64,000 nt of DNA from Hemileia vastatrix (GCA_030280995.1 JASXTE010000001.1:24941106-25005105), one strand, 5' to 3'; counted from the first letter of the stretch, positions 11,347-21,722 are shown. Notes: generated by a model from the sequence alone, not told the origin. Numbers and translations are program-made.

Positions 11347-11607
11347 CACTACGCAATATAGGGGGTGGACTTGCTAGAAAGTCCCCAACCTGAACTCAGG
11401 CACAACTCAGATGGAACTCAGACTGAACTCATACTGAACTCATATTGAACTCTACTTGAAGACCCACCTAAAACTGTTCTGCTGAGTGGTGTTTATCCCT
11501 GATTGTATGGTTCCTTTGTCAATAGCTCAATGTGTGTTCAATCTGTGGTGAACTTGAGTCCAAGGTTGCGGACTTGCTAACAAGTCCGCCCCCCATATTG
11601 CGTGGTG
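11347..11607 (+). mobile_element. CACTA-like MITE, 261 bp
   Basis: Same family, orientation and length as the element at 3977-4237, with TIRs starting CACTACGCAATATAGGGGG. It is flanked by the direct repeat ATA on both sides. It lies just downstream of the family B pol reading frame, between the stop and the polypurine tract. Confidence 0.86.
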
Positions 11608-11630
11608 ATACATATACTGAATAAACAGTA

Positions 11631-13571
11631 TTATTTTGATTTAAATTTTTTCAAGAGATTTTTAAGATCAGAGATTTCATTTTCTGGAAGCCACTGGTCA
11701 TATTCACTTGATTTATTTTTAAATCTTAATTGATACTCAACTCCCTTTTCTTTTGTAAGGTGTCTCTTTTTAAGTATCTTTTCTATTTCTGCCTTTTCAA
11801 CTATTTCTTCAGGTTGCTGTTTATGCCTTCCTGATCTTCTTGGAAACAGAGCAGTATCATTAGAATGGTATGGTTTTATAAGAGAAATAGGAAATACTGG
11901 ATGTTTTCTATCATATGGTGCATATATAATAACCTCAACAGCATTATTACCAACCATCTTTTTAACTACAAATGTTCCAATGAATGGATCTTTCAATTTA
12001 ACATTACCATTTAAATTGAAATGTAGTGTTGAAATAAGGACTTCATAACCCTCTTTGAACATTTGTTCTTTATGGGCTTTATCCCATCTTTTCTTTTCAT
12101 ACTCAAACGCCTTATTTATAGATTCTTGAGCATGTTTTCTGCATAATTCTTGCATCTGAGGAAATGATTTAGTACCTGGATGGATATCCAATCTAGGTAA
12201 CTTATTAAGAGTTTTAGCAGGGGTATTAGGTACATAACCCAACCATAACTCAAATGGCTTCTTGCCAGTGACAGAATGGACTGTACTATTGTATACAAAT
12301 TCTAAACCTGGGATAAGGGTTACCCAATCATGCGTGAATTTGTCATTGTCTTTAAAATTAAGACCAAAAGCACAATATCTTCTTATCATATCTTCTAAGG
12401 TTTTTATCATTCTTTCTGCTAGCCCATAAGTTTGTGGATGGTGTGCTGTAGAAAGTTTTAATTGACACCCTGAAACATCCATAAGTGACGTCCAGAACTC
12501 AGAAGTAAATTTAGGATCTCTGTCAGAAACTATTGCTTTGGGGAAACCTGCTATATTTAACATTTGTGTCCACCATAAAAAAGCTAAGTCCTTTGCAGAA
12601 ACCTCTTTGTGGGTAGGAATAAATTTACACATCTTTTAAATCTATCTACAATTACCCAGCAGGAGTTATAACTCTTATGCCCTGCTATTGGCAAACCTGT
12701 TACAAAGTCCATGTTAATTATTTCCCATGGAGCTTTTGGTTGCTCAATTTGTTGTAATAAACCAGCTCTTTTGCCTGTTAATCTTTTAGATTTTTGGCAA
12801 GAATCACATGTTTCAACATATTTCTGAACATCCTCAGACATGTTAATCCACCAAGATGTGTTTTTTACTCTGGTTAATGTTTTATGGTAGTCAAAATGAC
12901 CTGCTAATATATCATCATGACATATACTTAACATTAACTCCTTCATTGAAGGGGGAATAACAATTACATTACTTAATTTTTTCCTGTAATATATAAAACC
13001 ATCCTCAATGGAAAATTTTCCTTTTTCTAATGCCTCTTTATACTTATTTGGTAATGTTTTTATTAAAACATTCATTGAAGCATTAGATAGATCATTTAAT
13101 ATTGTAGTGAGTTTACTCAAGTCAGGATCTGAATTATAATTATCAAGAATTGATTGCATAAATTCATCCTCAAGATCTACAATATAAATGCCATAAATGT
13201 TAATAATCTCTGACTCAGGAACATAAGCAGGATTATCATCATTATTAGGCAGAGGTACTCTAGATAACAGATCTACATTAGAGTGCAAGGTTCCTGCTCT
13301 ATGTTTAATAGTCATCCGTCCTCTGTATTCTTGTACAGCTAATTGCCATCTAAACATGTGTCTATTAGGAGTTTTCATGTTTAAGAGTGACTTAACTGCA
13401 CTACAGTCAGTGATTAACTCAAATTTTTGGTCTTCAAGGTAATAATGTAGCTTCTCAAGAGCCCATACTACTGCCAAAGATTCAAGTTGAGTAGCACCAT
13501 ATTTCAATTCACTACTTCTCAGAGTACGTGAAATATAGCAGATTACTACTTCTGACATTTTCCCTTCAATA
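11631..13571 (-). pseudogene. RNase H and integrase of family B gypsy Pol
   Basis: Continuation of Pol after the nested insertion. From 13560 leftwards it reads the RNase H part (ISRTLRSSELKYGATQLE, LITDCSAVKSLL, DLLSR), the zinc-binding integrase N-terminus (H-H from GHFDYHKT, then ETCDSCQKSKR), and the integrase core with NMDFVTGLP, IVSDRDPKF and AERMIKTLEDM (D, D, E). A chromodomain-like tail follows (YQLRFKNKSSEYDQWLPENEI). A one-base frame change lies near 12633 between VDRFKR and CKFIPTH. The integrase core is otherwise open for 333 codons. Confidence 0.9.
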
Positions 13572-14819
13572 GAGGGTGTCAGTTCTGGCAAATCTGCACT
13601 TAACTTAAGTGCGGATTTCAAACCAAATCAGCACTTAAATTTTGCAAAAAAGTCACTTATTTCAAAAAAGGGTGTCAGTTATGACCTCAAATCAGCAATT
13701 TTTTCCCGTTTTTTTTCACAACCACATTTTGGCCACAAAACATCCCTTCCTTTCTTACCCCATCCCTGTCACATGTGACACACTGACCTTCCTTGCTACC
13801 TACCCATCAATCCTTGGCACACACCCCTTCCTGACATTTTCAATATTTTGACCAGGCATGTTTACATTCTTTTTTACTTATTTCTTCTACTTCCTTATTT
13901 TTTTTCTATGGGTGTCAGTTCTGACCTCAAATCAGCACTTTTTTCGTGATTTTTTTTTCAAAACCACATGCTGGCCACATCATCCCTTTCTTTCCCATAC
14001 CATTTTGTACTCTCCAAATTTCCTCTTTGTGTACTTCATTCACTTGGGTTGGTATTTTGATTTGTTGCATATTCATTTTTTTTGGAATTTATGGTGAAAT
14101 TTTTTTTTTTTGGATGGCTCATCGGTTTTCTTTCACCAGCTCAACATGAAATCACATATTTTCTGAAATCGCATATTTTGTCAGTGATTTTTTTTTCATT
14201 CATCCCTCATATCCTTTTCCTATTCTCCTCCAACATCCCTCAAACAATTTGGTTTCATTCATTTTGTCATCTCATCTCTCCAGGTAAGTCACTTTATTCT
14301 TTTTTTTGATTTTTTGATTACTAATTATAATTTTTTTTGTTTTTTTCTGTTTATTTTATTTTTTTTATCTAAATTTTTTTTGTAAGTGGTTATTTTGGAT
14401 TTCAATGGTATAATTAACCTTTTTTTTCTCTCCCTCTTTACTTTTTTTTTTAGCTCCATCACCCTACTCTTCATCCCTCCTTGGCATGGTCATTATCCCC
14501 CCTTTCCCTTATTTCACTTTTTTTTGGCTCCATTTCATTGAAACACATACATTGCACATTCTTTATGCATTTCACTTACTCCATATTCAATTTCCCCACA
14601 ATTCCAACATCAATCTTTCTCACTCTATTTTTCCTACTTTTCAATCAAGGTAAGTTTCATCTCCTTTTTTTCATGCCTATATGATATCTCATTCCTTTTA
14701 TGAAAAGTTCATACTTAAATATATGTATGACTCTCATCTGGATAACAGTGAACTTATAAAACTCCTTTTGATCTCATCTTCATTACCACTTTTCAAGTTT
14801 TTGTAAAAGTTTGAAAATC

Positions 14820-15150
14820 AGACTCGGAATTAGGGTTAGTTTTATTCAAATCTAATGTTCTTTTTACTAAAGATTCTCCTGCAGGCTACCTTTCATTTCC
14901 CACAAACAGATTTGAATTTGATTCAGTGGTTGCTGAGATATTGACTGTTAAAGTTGAGCCTTTTTTTTCCCAATTTAAATTTTTATTTCATTTTTTTATG
15001 TAACAAATTAGGGTTAGGTTTATTTAAATCACATGTCCTTTAACTGAAGATTCTACTCAAGCATATAATTCATTTCCCTCAAACAGGTTTGAATTAGGTT
15101 CAGTGGTTGCTGAGATTTTGACCTTTGAAGTTGAGCCTTTTTTCCAAATT
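14820..15150 (+). repeat. imperfect tandem duplication of ~180 bp
   Basis: The block from about 14826 (TTAGGGTTAGTTTTATTCAAAT, then an AGATTCT segment, an ACAGATTTGAATT segment, GGTTGCTGAGATATTGAC, GTTGAGCC) recurs from about 15006 with the same landmarks in the same order. It precedes the oxygenase exon. The sequence carries no recognisable product. Confidence 0.6.
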
Positions 15151-15246
15151 TCACTTGTCTTACTTCACATTTTTATATTGCATATTTAGAGGATAAGGAT
15201 TCTGAAACTCTTATATGATTATTATCTAGGCATTTCAATTATATAG

Positions 15247-15875
15247 GCATATATTCGTTGCTCAAGAATATCACTAAAGCTCAAAAAGATGAAGATTTTT
15301 GCTTATGGGACACTCTACCTTCCTTTAACTCTTTTCTTGCTCTTTGACTCAAAAATCACTGTAATAAAGCATTTGAAAAAAATCATGAACTTGCAACCAA
15401 AGTTGGAATACCGAATTGGTGTGACTCCAAATAGGAAGATATCAGCCACAAATATCTTTTATTTTCTAATGTTATTATCACTCATTCTGGATTTCACAAT
15501 AAAATTCACACCGATACCAAGGACACCAATTTTCTTACTTTTGGTATATTCTCATATATCAAACCGATTACTGGCCAACCAATACCATCTCCAGCTAAAA
15601 TAAAATGACATGGTTTATATTTTCCAGACCACCGGTGCATCATTGATTTTGGTTTGGGAAATGGTATCATTGAAACTATTTGGAATTCTTCTAAGGATAA
15701 TCATCAAACGACCAAAGCTCCTCCTGGTTTGGAATCCTGTCAAGATTTAACACATTTTGGTTGCTCATTTAAAATCAGTCATAAGTTGATTCAAAGAATC
15801 AATAAGGTAATGAAAGAAAGTAAAGTTAATCGATTTAAAAAAACTTTATTTAGATCCAAAAAGTATGGGGATTAG
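15247..15875 (+). pseudogene. Tet-like 2OG-Fe(II) dioxygenase, C-terminal exon (copy 1)
   Basis: After an ATATAG acceptor the frame reads the catalytic domain of the fungal Tet-like (TET/JBP-related) oxygenases. It has FHNKIHTDTKDTNFLTFGIF with the HxD iron motif, a DFG...IETIWNSS strand, KDNHQTTKAPPGLE with the distal iron-binding His, and LTHFGCSFKISHKLIQRI. The family oxidises 5-methylpyrimidines or related bases in DNA, using Fe(II) and 2-oxoglutarate. Stops at 15345 (TGA), 15432 (TAG) and 15606 (TGA) disable this copy, though the iron ligands remain. The upstream exon present at 41243-41580 in copy 2 is absent here. Assignment to this fold rests on motif order only. Confidence 0.72.
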
Positions 15876-16380
15876 AGTTGTCATCAAAAATTTAATATTT
15901 TTTTGTAAATTTTTAATAAATATTTTTTATGTATCAATTTCCTCAACTAAAGTAATGGGCCCACGACCTTGTGTTGTATAAATGGTAATCATGATAACAT
16001 TTATTTGTTTCATGGGGTTCCTCTAGCCTATACCTGTGGAAAGTCCCAAACTTTTGTTTCTAGACTTGCTCTGCATTTTGGCTTGAGGGATTGTCATTAC
16101 TTTAAACTAGGGAAAGTGATATATATTAGATATTTATTTAATAATTTACGTAATTATATTAAATTTAGATGACTTCCACCACTTACTTCAATAAAATGCA
16201 GGGGGGGGTATTGCCAAATTTTCAAATCTGACATGTGAAATTGATGACTTAGAAAAATTTTGGTGATATCCACCCCTTGCTTCAATAAAATTCAGGGGAG
16301 AGTATTGCCAATTTTTTAAAACAGATATAGAATTTTTTTGACTTGTAAATATTTTGGTGAAAAATGTTTGACGAGAATGT
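15876..16380 (+). repeat. conserved 3' flank of the oxygenase gene with minisatellite
   Basis: Bases 15950-16175 match, almost base for base, the reverse complements of 40270-40470 and 63530-63735. They contain a 67-codon frame (SQTFVSRLALHFGLRD), but identity is at nucleotide level, so coding is not shown. From 16190 two units of a ~105-bp repeat follow (GGGGG, TATTGCCAA, TTTTGGTGATATCCACCCC, TTGCTTCAATAAAAT). The array ends where transposase sequence starts. Confidence 0.65.
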
Positions 16381-17011
16381 GAAAGTAATTGTTTCCACCT
16401 TGAGCAGGTTTCTGGCTCAAAGGAATAGAAGTACCATCAACAAAACCAATACATCCTGGGAAGCCCTCTGCTTGCATAACCTGAGATGATTCAAGTCGCT
16501 CTTCTTTTGTTGGCCAGGTGAGAAGTTGAGATTACAAGGAGTTGATGGCGGTGATACATTGTTTGGTATAAGTGTTAACTGAACCATACCCTAAATCAAA
16601 GACATTTTCTAAATGTTTCAAAGCGGCTCCATTACCATTTGAACCCAAATGACATAGTGTGATGGCCAATTGAATTGAGGGATGTTGTTGTTCTTTTTTA
16701 GAATTATTGTGAAATATGGGATGATCCTGAATAAGCTCAAGCAATTTAAGGAAACATTCCTGAGAAGTCCTGAACAGCTGTCTAAAACTGGGTGTAGATA
16801 GTTTAAGAAGTGTTTGGATGGTGTACTTGGGGGTATGAAGTACTTGAGGCTTTCTGGGAAGAAGGTAATGTTTTGTGGCCATTTTTGATAAAAAGACAAA
16901 ATCTTCTTCTAGATCAGAATCAGAATCGGAATCAGAGTCCAAGAGCAGTTCAAGAGCCATGAAAGTCATTGCTTTATGTAATTTATCACGATTTGAAAGT
17001 GAGGAAGGCAT
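16380..17011 (-). pseudogene. Harbinger-like DDE transposase, N-terminal half (copy 1)
   Basis: Minus-strand frame with an acidic Asp/Ser run (DSDSDSDSDLEED), LSTPSFRQLFRTSQECFLKLLELI, DHPIFHNNS, LCHLGSNGNGAALKHLENVFDLGYGSV (helix-turn-helix region) and, after a stop at 16532, EGFPGCIGFVDGTSIPLSQKP, which carries the first catalytic Asp. The protein stops matching at NNYF, where the oxygenase 3' repeat begins. Homologous to 43197-44459. Probable start MPSSLSNRD at 17011; a downstream Met at 16969 is also possible. Confidence 0.8.
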
Positions 17012-17282
17012 AACTCTTATATGATATGATATGAAGATGTAAGTGATGTACAATGTTTTGAGTTATGAAGTTTTATGCTGCAGAGTTCTGCGTATGAATA
17101 GGATGATGCTGACAAATCAGTGAAATGGGACTTGATGGTGAAATCAGCACTTTTGGTTTAGAAAGTGCAGATTTGAGTGAAATAAGTGACTTATTTCATT
17201 TTGAAATCCACCAGTATTGGGGCTAGTGTGTTTTGGAAATCCGCACTTATTTAAGTGCGGATTCGCCAGAACTGACACCCCC

Positions 17283-17493
17283 TAATAAGTTGTTTTTGAT
17301 GCAAAGCAGCACCCAGACCAATAACACTTGCATCTGTATATAATACAAAAGGTAATTGGAAATCTGGTAATCCCAAGATAGGAGCTGTCATTAAACATTC
17401 TTTCAACTTATCAAAAGCCTGCTGTCTTTCATTATTCCAAATGAAAGCTTCTGATTTCTTTATCAGTGTGGTCAATGGTGCAGCAATTGATTG
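17283..17493 (-). pseudogene. RNase H start of family B Pol, cut by transposon
   Basis: In frame with the upstream Pol after one stop codon. It encodes the connection into RNase H: AFIWNNERQQAFDKLKECL, then LPFVLYTDASVIGLGAALHQ with the first catalytic Asp. The frame then enters the right TIR of the Harbinger-like element. RNase H resumes at 13571, so the insertion splits the domain. Confidence 0.88.
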
Positions 17494-20043
17494 TTAGTTT
17501 TTTATATATTGTCTATAATAACCACACATTCCAAGAAAAGATTGTACATCCTTTACATTTTGAGGAATGCCAATATTCTTTATTACAGCCACTTTATTTT
17601 GGTCTACACATATTTGTAAGCCAGATACAATATGACCAAGCACTTTTAAAGATTCAAACCCAAATTTACATTTTTTCAATGCAAGGGTCATTTTTATTTC
17701 ATCCATTTTTTGAAATAATTTCCTTAAATGGATTAAGTGTTCATCATAAGTTTTAGAGAACACTATGATGTCATCAATATATAACATTAACCATCCTTCA
17801 ATCATTTCATTATGGAATGTTATATCCATTAACTTCTGAAATACTGATGGAGCATTTTTTGGTCCAAATGGCATTCTGACATATTTATAAATTCCCATGT
17901 GTGTTGTTATCAACAAAAAGTTCTGTGAATTCTTTTCAACAGGAATTTGATGGTACCCTTTATTCCCATCTAGGCAACTTATATATTTAGCACCTTTAAG
18001 GGTAGCATGTATAGAGGCAATCCTTGGCAAGGGATAAATATCATCTACTGTAAATGTATTTAATTCTCTATAATCACCACAAAGTCTTGCTTTATCTTGT
18101 TCATAAGAAATTAGCACTGGTGATATTACACAATATTTTGGTGTAGTTTCAACCTTCTCAAGAATGTTCATTTTTAATAACATCTTAATATTATCCTCTA
18201 TGTCTTTCCTCTTCATTGGTGAAGCAAGGTATGGTTTCTTTTTAAGACTAGCAGGAATATTATCCATATCACAGGTTAAACTAATCTTCATTTCATGATT
18301 TTTTACAAGGCCAAGTTCATTTGTACCATGTGCAAAAGCCATTGGAAATGCTTTAATTAATTCCAAAATATTATTTTTCTCAGCTTTACTTATCTGAGTG
18401 CCAAATGATGCTTTTGAAATTTTTGTTTCCAGAAGTTCCATCTCATTGGATTCTCTTCCTTTACACAGGGAATTTGTTACTGACTCAATGTGTAAGACTG
18501 TGTTAAAAGAATTTATTTTAAATTTCCTTTTACCATTCATGCCAGTTGTAAAATTGTTATTAGCAGGGTCTAATTTCACACCAAATTTAGTCAGAATATC
18601 ATTTCCAATGATAAAACAGTTACTACAGTTAGTATTATCCATTACTACAAAGTCACAAGCTACCCTTACATAACCATGTTGATGTTTAAAAAAAACAGCA
18701 GCTTTGTATTTACCAATGGGGTGTAGCACTGATCCAAAACCTCTCCAATTTTTATTTTGAAGTGGTTCAAGCTCAAACTTATATTCACTATCAATTTTCT
18801 GTAATGTATTAGTGGAAACAACAGAACGAGCAGCTTCTGTGTCCAGTACTATATTAACATTTTCACCAGAAATGATAGCTGGAACTGTGATAGGTGTCAT
18901 TCTAAAGTTATCAGCTTGTATATCCTTAATGATTTCAGCATCCTCAAAATTCATTAAAGATTCATTTGAGTCCATATTTAATATTGGATTTTCAAAGATG
19001 GACAAATCATCTTCCATCATACAGACTTCATTTTCATCACTATATGAGATATTGCTGTCATAATCACTTGATTCTTTACTTTTTTCAGTTTCAGTTTCAG
19101 ATTCACGTTGATTTTCAACAGTATTTATGTTTATCTCACATTTGTGACCTTTGACCCAAGGTTTGTTACACTTATAACAAGTATTTGTTTCATACTTCTT
19201 AGGTACTACAGGTGCAGTAGGTTTTTTCTGCTTCTCCTGAAGTGTTTTTGAATTCTGAGTTTTTACAGGTTCAACATTTTGTTTATAAGTGGAATACCTT
19301 GATTCATACTTATGGTTTAATAATATTTCATTGCAAATATTAATAAAGTCAGAATATTCAGTAACATTTAATGTTCTAGCTACAACAATGTCTCTGACAG
19401 ATATAGGTAATTTATATATTATCTTATCTTTCCATAAGTTAAAATCCATATGAGGCTCAATGGCTTTTAATATTTTGTTTAAATTCATTAAAAATACCAT
19501 AGTTTTGTCACCATTCAACGGATTATACCTAGTCTTCTCATAAAGTCTCTGCTTAGTAAGCCTGAATTTAGAACCTTCAAATTGTTTTTCAATAAGTTGT
19601 TTCCATTCAGCCCAAGAGTAATCTTTACCCTCACTCAAGACAGCTTCAAACCATAATAAAGCAACATCCTTAAATAAAGAAGTTAATTTTGATGTTATCT
19701 CTTCATCTGGTAACTTATATGAGAATTTCAAGTTGTCAATTCTTTGAATAAAATGTTGCCAATTAGAGCTGGCTTCCCCATCATAAGTTGGGTACTGATC
19801 TATCTTAGGCCAGTTTTTCTGATTGGATTTTATCTCACTAATCTTAGGTAAATTCAACAACTCATTCACTTTTGATAAATGGTCTTGTATTTCTTCCTGT
19901 ACGGATTTGTGACTTACATTTTCAGATTTGACACTACCACCAGATGGTTTTAATTGTGGTGGTATAGGGAAGGAATGAGATTCACTTTTGCCAATGAAAG
20001 GATTATTATTATATTGATTATACTTATGATTATCCTGGTTCAT
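17494..20043 (-). CDS. family B gypsy Gag-protease-reverse transcriptase, 849 codons open
   Basis: Longest open frame in the window. Domain order: Gag capsid (residues ~65-240; WFEAVLSEGKDYSWAEW, KFRLTKQRLYEKTRY), zinc knuckle CYKCNKPWVKGHKC (~295), acidic linker, protease (~400-520) and reverse transcriptase (~610-840; CLDGNKGYHQIPVEKNSQ, YVRMPFGPKNAPSVFQ, MLYIDDII). The protease loop reads VLDTEAARSVVS, so the expected Gly after Asp-Ser/Thr is Glu, probably inactivating. A stop at the 3' end (YIKN then TAA) precedes a short RNase H piece (17283-17475; FVLYTDASVIGLGAALHQ) before the Harbinger insertion. Its ATG overlaps the stop of ORF1 as TAATG. Confidence 0.93.
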   Translation of the reverse strand: MNQDNHKYNQYNNNPFIGKSESHSFPIPPQLKPSGGSVKSENVSHKSVQEEIQDHLSKVNELLNLPKISEIKSNQKNWPKIDQYPTYDGEASSNWQHFIQRIDNLKFSYKLPDEEITSKLTSLFKDVALLWFEAVLSEGKDYSWAEWKQLIEKQFEGSKFRLTKQRLYEKTRYNPLNGDKTMVFLMNLNKILKAIEPHMDFNLWKDKIIYKLPISVRDIVVARTLNVTEYSDFINICNEILLNHKYESRYSTYKQNVEPVKTQNSKTLQEKQKKPTAPVVPKKYETNTCYKCNKPWVKGHKCEININTVENQRESETETEKSKESSDYDSNISYSDENEVCMMEDDLSIFENPILNMDSNESLMNFEDAEIIKDIQADNFRMTPITVPAIISGENVNIVLDTEAARSVVSTNTLQKIDSEYKFELEPLQNKNWRGFGSVLHPIGKYKAAVFFKHQHGYVRVACDFVVMDNTNCSNCFIIGNDILTKFGVKLDPANNNFTTGMNGKRKFKINSFNTVLHIESVTNSLCKGRESNEMELLETKISKASFGTQISKAEKNNILELIKAFPMAFAHGTNELGLVKNHEMKISLTCDMDNIPASLKKKPYLASPMKRKDIEDNIKMLLKMNILEKVETTPKYCVISPVLISYEQDKARLCGDYRELNTFTVDDIYPLPRIASIHATLKGAKYISCLDGNKGYHQIPVEKNSQNFLLITTHMGIYKYVRMPFGPKNAPSVFQKLMDITFHNEMIEGWLMLYIDDIIVFSKTYDEHLIHLRKLFQKMDEIKMTLALKKCKFGFESLKVLGHIVSGLQICVDQNKVAVIKNIGIPQNVKDVQSFLGMCGYYRQYIKN

Positions 20044-21212
20044 TAGTAGATTGGCAGTTTCAATCTCACTTTAGTTAATCTTTGTAGCAACTCAGAGACA
20101 CTTTGATTTGTCTGGGCAAAAGATAAATTTGTTCTTGATTCAGTTTTCAATAAATGTGTTTCATATAATTTTTCTAACTCACAGAATTTGTTTGAAAGTT
20201 CATTATATTTATTACTCAATGAATCATATTTAAGAGTTAGAGACAAATTTTCTTTCTCTAATTCTTTGTTACGTGTTGCTAATTGAGAAATTTTTAATGT
20301 CAAGGATGAAATTGTATCACTAGTGAGCTTAACTGTCTGTTCCTCACAATCAGTCATTCTATTCCATAATTCTGAAACAATTCTATGGACAGTTGTATTA
20401 TTGTTAAAATATTCCATGTCTTCCCTTTCAATTCTCTCACTCTCCTGTGAACTTCTCATCTCACTAGTAGGTGGTTGCAACTGAGGGTTAACTGTATTAT
20501 CATTGTAAATAGTACTGTTATTGTGGAAAAAAGACAATTCAGGTGTATCTACTCTAAATAATAAATTTCTTAAATCCTCCTCTATTTTTTGCACAGATTT
20601 AACATCAATAGAATTACCTATATTGTAATTATCAGTATTATGTTCAATCTGAGAGGGTAATCTACTTACCATGGGATGGTTTCCAGTCCTGATTTTTGGC
20701 GCTTTTTTCCTTTGTAAGGGTGAGCTGAGGAAGTCAGATGAGGTGGTGGATCCCTGTTGCAACTGTGGCTTGTCCACTGTTGATGAAACCAGTCCCATTT
20801 CCATTTGTCTACCAGGATTTTCTCCTGGGAGTGAGTTGACCCGCCTTGGATAGGGGGTTGCTGATTTGACTGACTGGGATGGCCTCCCTTTAACTCTGCC
20901 AATGCCTGATTCATCTGCTGAAACCCTACCTTGCAATTGTTTTGCAACTGCTCTACCTCTTTGAACATGAGTGATTTTGATTCCTCCAACTTCAGAACCT
21001 GTTTGGCCAGGTGGGACAGTTGATCCTGAAGAGGAGGAGATGTCTTTTTTATAGTTATCTTTTTTAAGAGGGCGTCCTTTTCCTCTATACTCATGCTTTC
21101 TGCCTGGGGGTATTGTTGACCCTCCATGGTGATGTCCTGGAAAGTTTTTGTTAGCTTTAGACCTGGTATTATAAGCAGGCTTTTCACTTACACTGTCCTT
21201 AGGAGCACTCAT
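20043..21212 (-). CDS. family B gypsy ORF1, 389 aa
   Basis: Open frame from MSAPKDSVS at 21212 to a TAA that overlaps the ATG of Gag-Pol (TAATG). The N-terminal ~180 residues are basic and Gly/Ser/Pro-rich (NTRSKANK, GRKHEYRGKGRPLKKD). A middle acidic linker is followed by a long predicted coiled coil (~residues 285-370; SLTLKISQLATRNKELEKE, YNELSNKFCELEKLYE) and a basic C-terminus. No family is recognised with confidence. The separate frame before Gag-Pol and basic-plus-coiled-coil make-up suggest an RNA-binding or Gag accessory protein. The matching but broken ORF in family A is at 2338-3619. Confidence 0.75.
   Translation of the reverse strand: MSAPKDSVSEKPAYNTRSKANKNFPGHHHGGSTIPPGRKHEYRGKGRPLKKDNYKKDISSSSGSTVPPGQTGSEVGGIKITHVQRGRAVAKQLQGRVSADESGIGRVKGRPSQSVKSATPYPRRVNSLPGENPGRQMEMGLVSSTVDKPQLQQGSTTSSDFLSSPLQRKKAPKIRTGNHPMVSRLPSQIEHNTDNYNIGNSIDVKSVQKIEEDLRNLLFRVDTPELSFFHNNSTIYNDNTVNPQLQPPTSEMRSSQESERIEREDMEYFNNNTTVHRIVSELWNRMTDCEEQTVKLTSDTISSLTLKISQLATRNKELEKENLSLTLKYDSLSNKYNELSNKFCELEKLYETHLLKTESRTNLSFAQTNQSVSELLQRLTKVRLKLPIY
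20666..21187 (-). CDS. overlapping alternative-frame ORF inside ORF1 (family B)
   Basis: 173 codons in a different frame from ORF1. The likely start is MEGQQYPQAESMSIEEKD. It has KKITIKKTSPPLQDQL, a coiled coil HLAKQVLKLEESKSLMFKE, QMNQALAEL, a Gln/Pro-rich stretch and DKWKWDWFHQQW. The family A ORF at 3052-3486 lies in the same relative frame with the same layout. Whether it is translated, and how (leaky scanning or frameshifting), cannot be told from sequence. Confidence 0.45.
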   Translation of the reverse strand: MKSLLIIPGLKLTKTFQDITMEGQQYPQAESMSIEEKDALLKKITIKKTSPPLQDQLSHLAKQVLKLEESKSLMFKEVEQLQNNCKVGFQQMNQALAELKGGHPSQSNQQPPIQGGSTHSQEKILVDKWKWDWFHQQWTSHSCNRDPPPHLTSSAHPYKGKKRQKSGLETIPW

Positions 21213-21722
21213 ATTGTTAAGAATGACAATATTTTACGTCTACAGAAAGGAAAAACTCTATGGAATTAGTAGACAAAAGATATTAGCAATGTTATTACTA
21301 ATAAAAAAGCAATGGAGCTTACCCTGAATTTATATCTTTATTTATTTAAATAAATTATAAGAAAAATTTGAAAAAATCTGTTAAAAATATAATAATAAGT
21401 TCAACTAGACCTTTATAAGGGTGAATAAGTAGCTTACCAAGCTTTAACCAAATACCAATTTAATTGGGTTTTATATTGGTGTCCAAATACCAAGTGAAAT
21501 TGGGTTTATATTGGGTACAGTTACTACTGTAAATACCTAATTTTTATGATAAAAAATTAGTACAATTATTTTAAGGATTCTTTTCCACAATCACTGAGTT
21601 ATGATGACCCACTAATATGCAGCAGACCCAAATATTTGGTTATTTTGAGCTGTACTAAAGTAAAAATCACGTCCCAAGGCTTATACTAAATAATAAGAAA
21701 AATATAAGGAAAGACCCCCAAT
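21213..21722 (-). other. 5' leader of family B gypsy
   Basis: About 510 bp of AT-rich leader between ORF1 and the 5' LTR, with no ORF. A partial repeat around 21460-21515 has two copies of CAAATACCAA...AAATTGGGTT. The bases adjoining the LTR read, on the element strand, TTGGGGGTCTTTCC and would be the primer binding site. The CAGGA/CTG stem-loops of family A are absent here. Confidence 0.6.

Larger units (their letters stand above)
13572..17282 (+). mobile_element. Harbinger-like DNA transposon, chimeric non-autonomous copy
   Basis: Inserted between reverse transcriptase and RNase H of the family B gypsy. Ends are inverted repeats beginning GGGTGTCAGTTCTGGC followed by AATCYGCACTTA; flanks share only TA, so the target duplication is uncertain. 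TIR-like GGGTGTCAGTT units recur near 13668 and 13914. Contents: a leader resembling 42.9-43.2 kb, a 3' exon of a Tet-like oxygenase (plus), its 3' minisatellite, and the N-terminal half of a DDE transposase (minus). The C-terminal half of the transposase is missing where the minisatellite abuts it (~16380), so the copy is an internal recombinant. Confidence 0.8.

Noticed and set aside
15969..16172. 67-aa ORF repeated at 63530-63733
   Set aside because: The copies are nearly identical at nucleotide level and lie downstream of the oxygenase stop, so conservation does not show coding; could be an exon but no splice support was seen.
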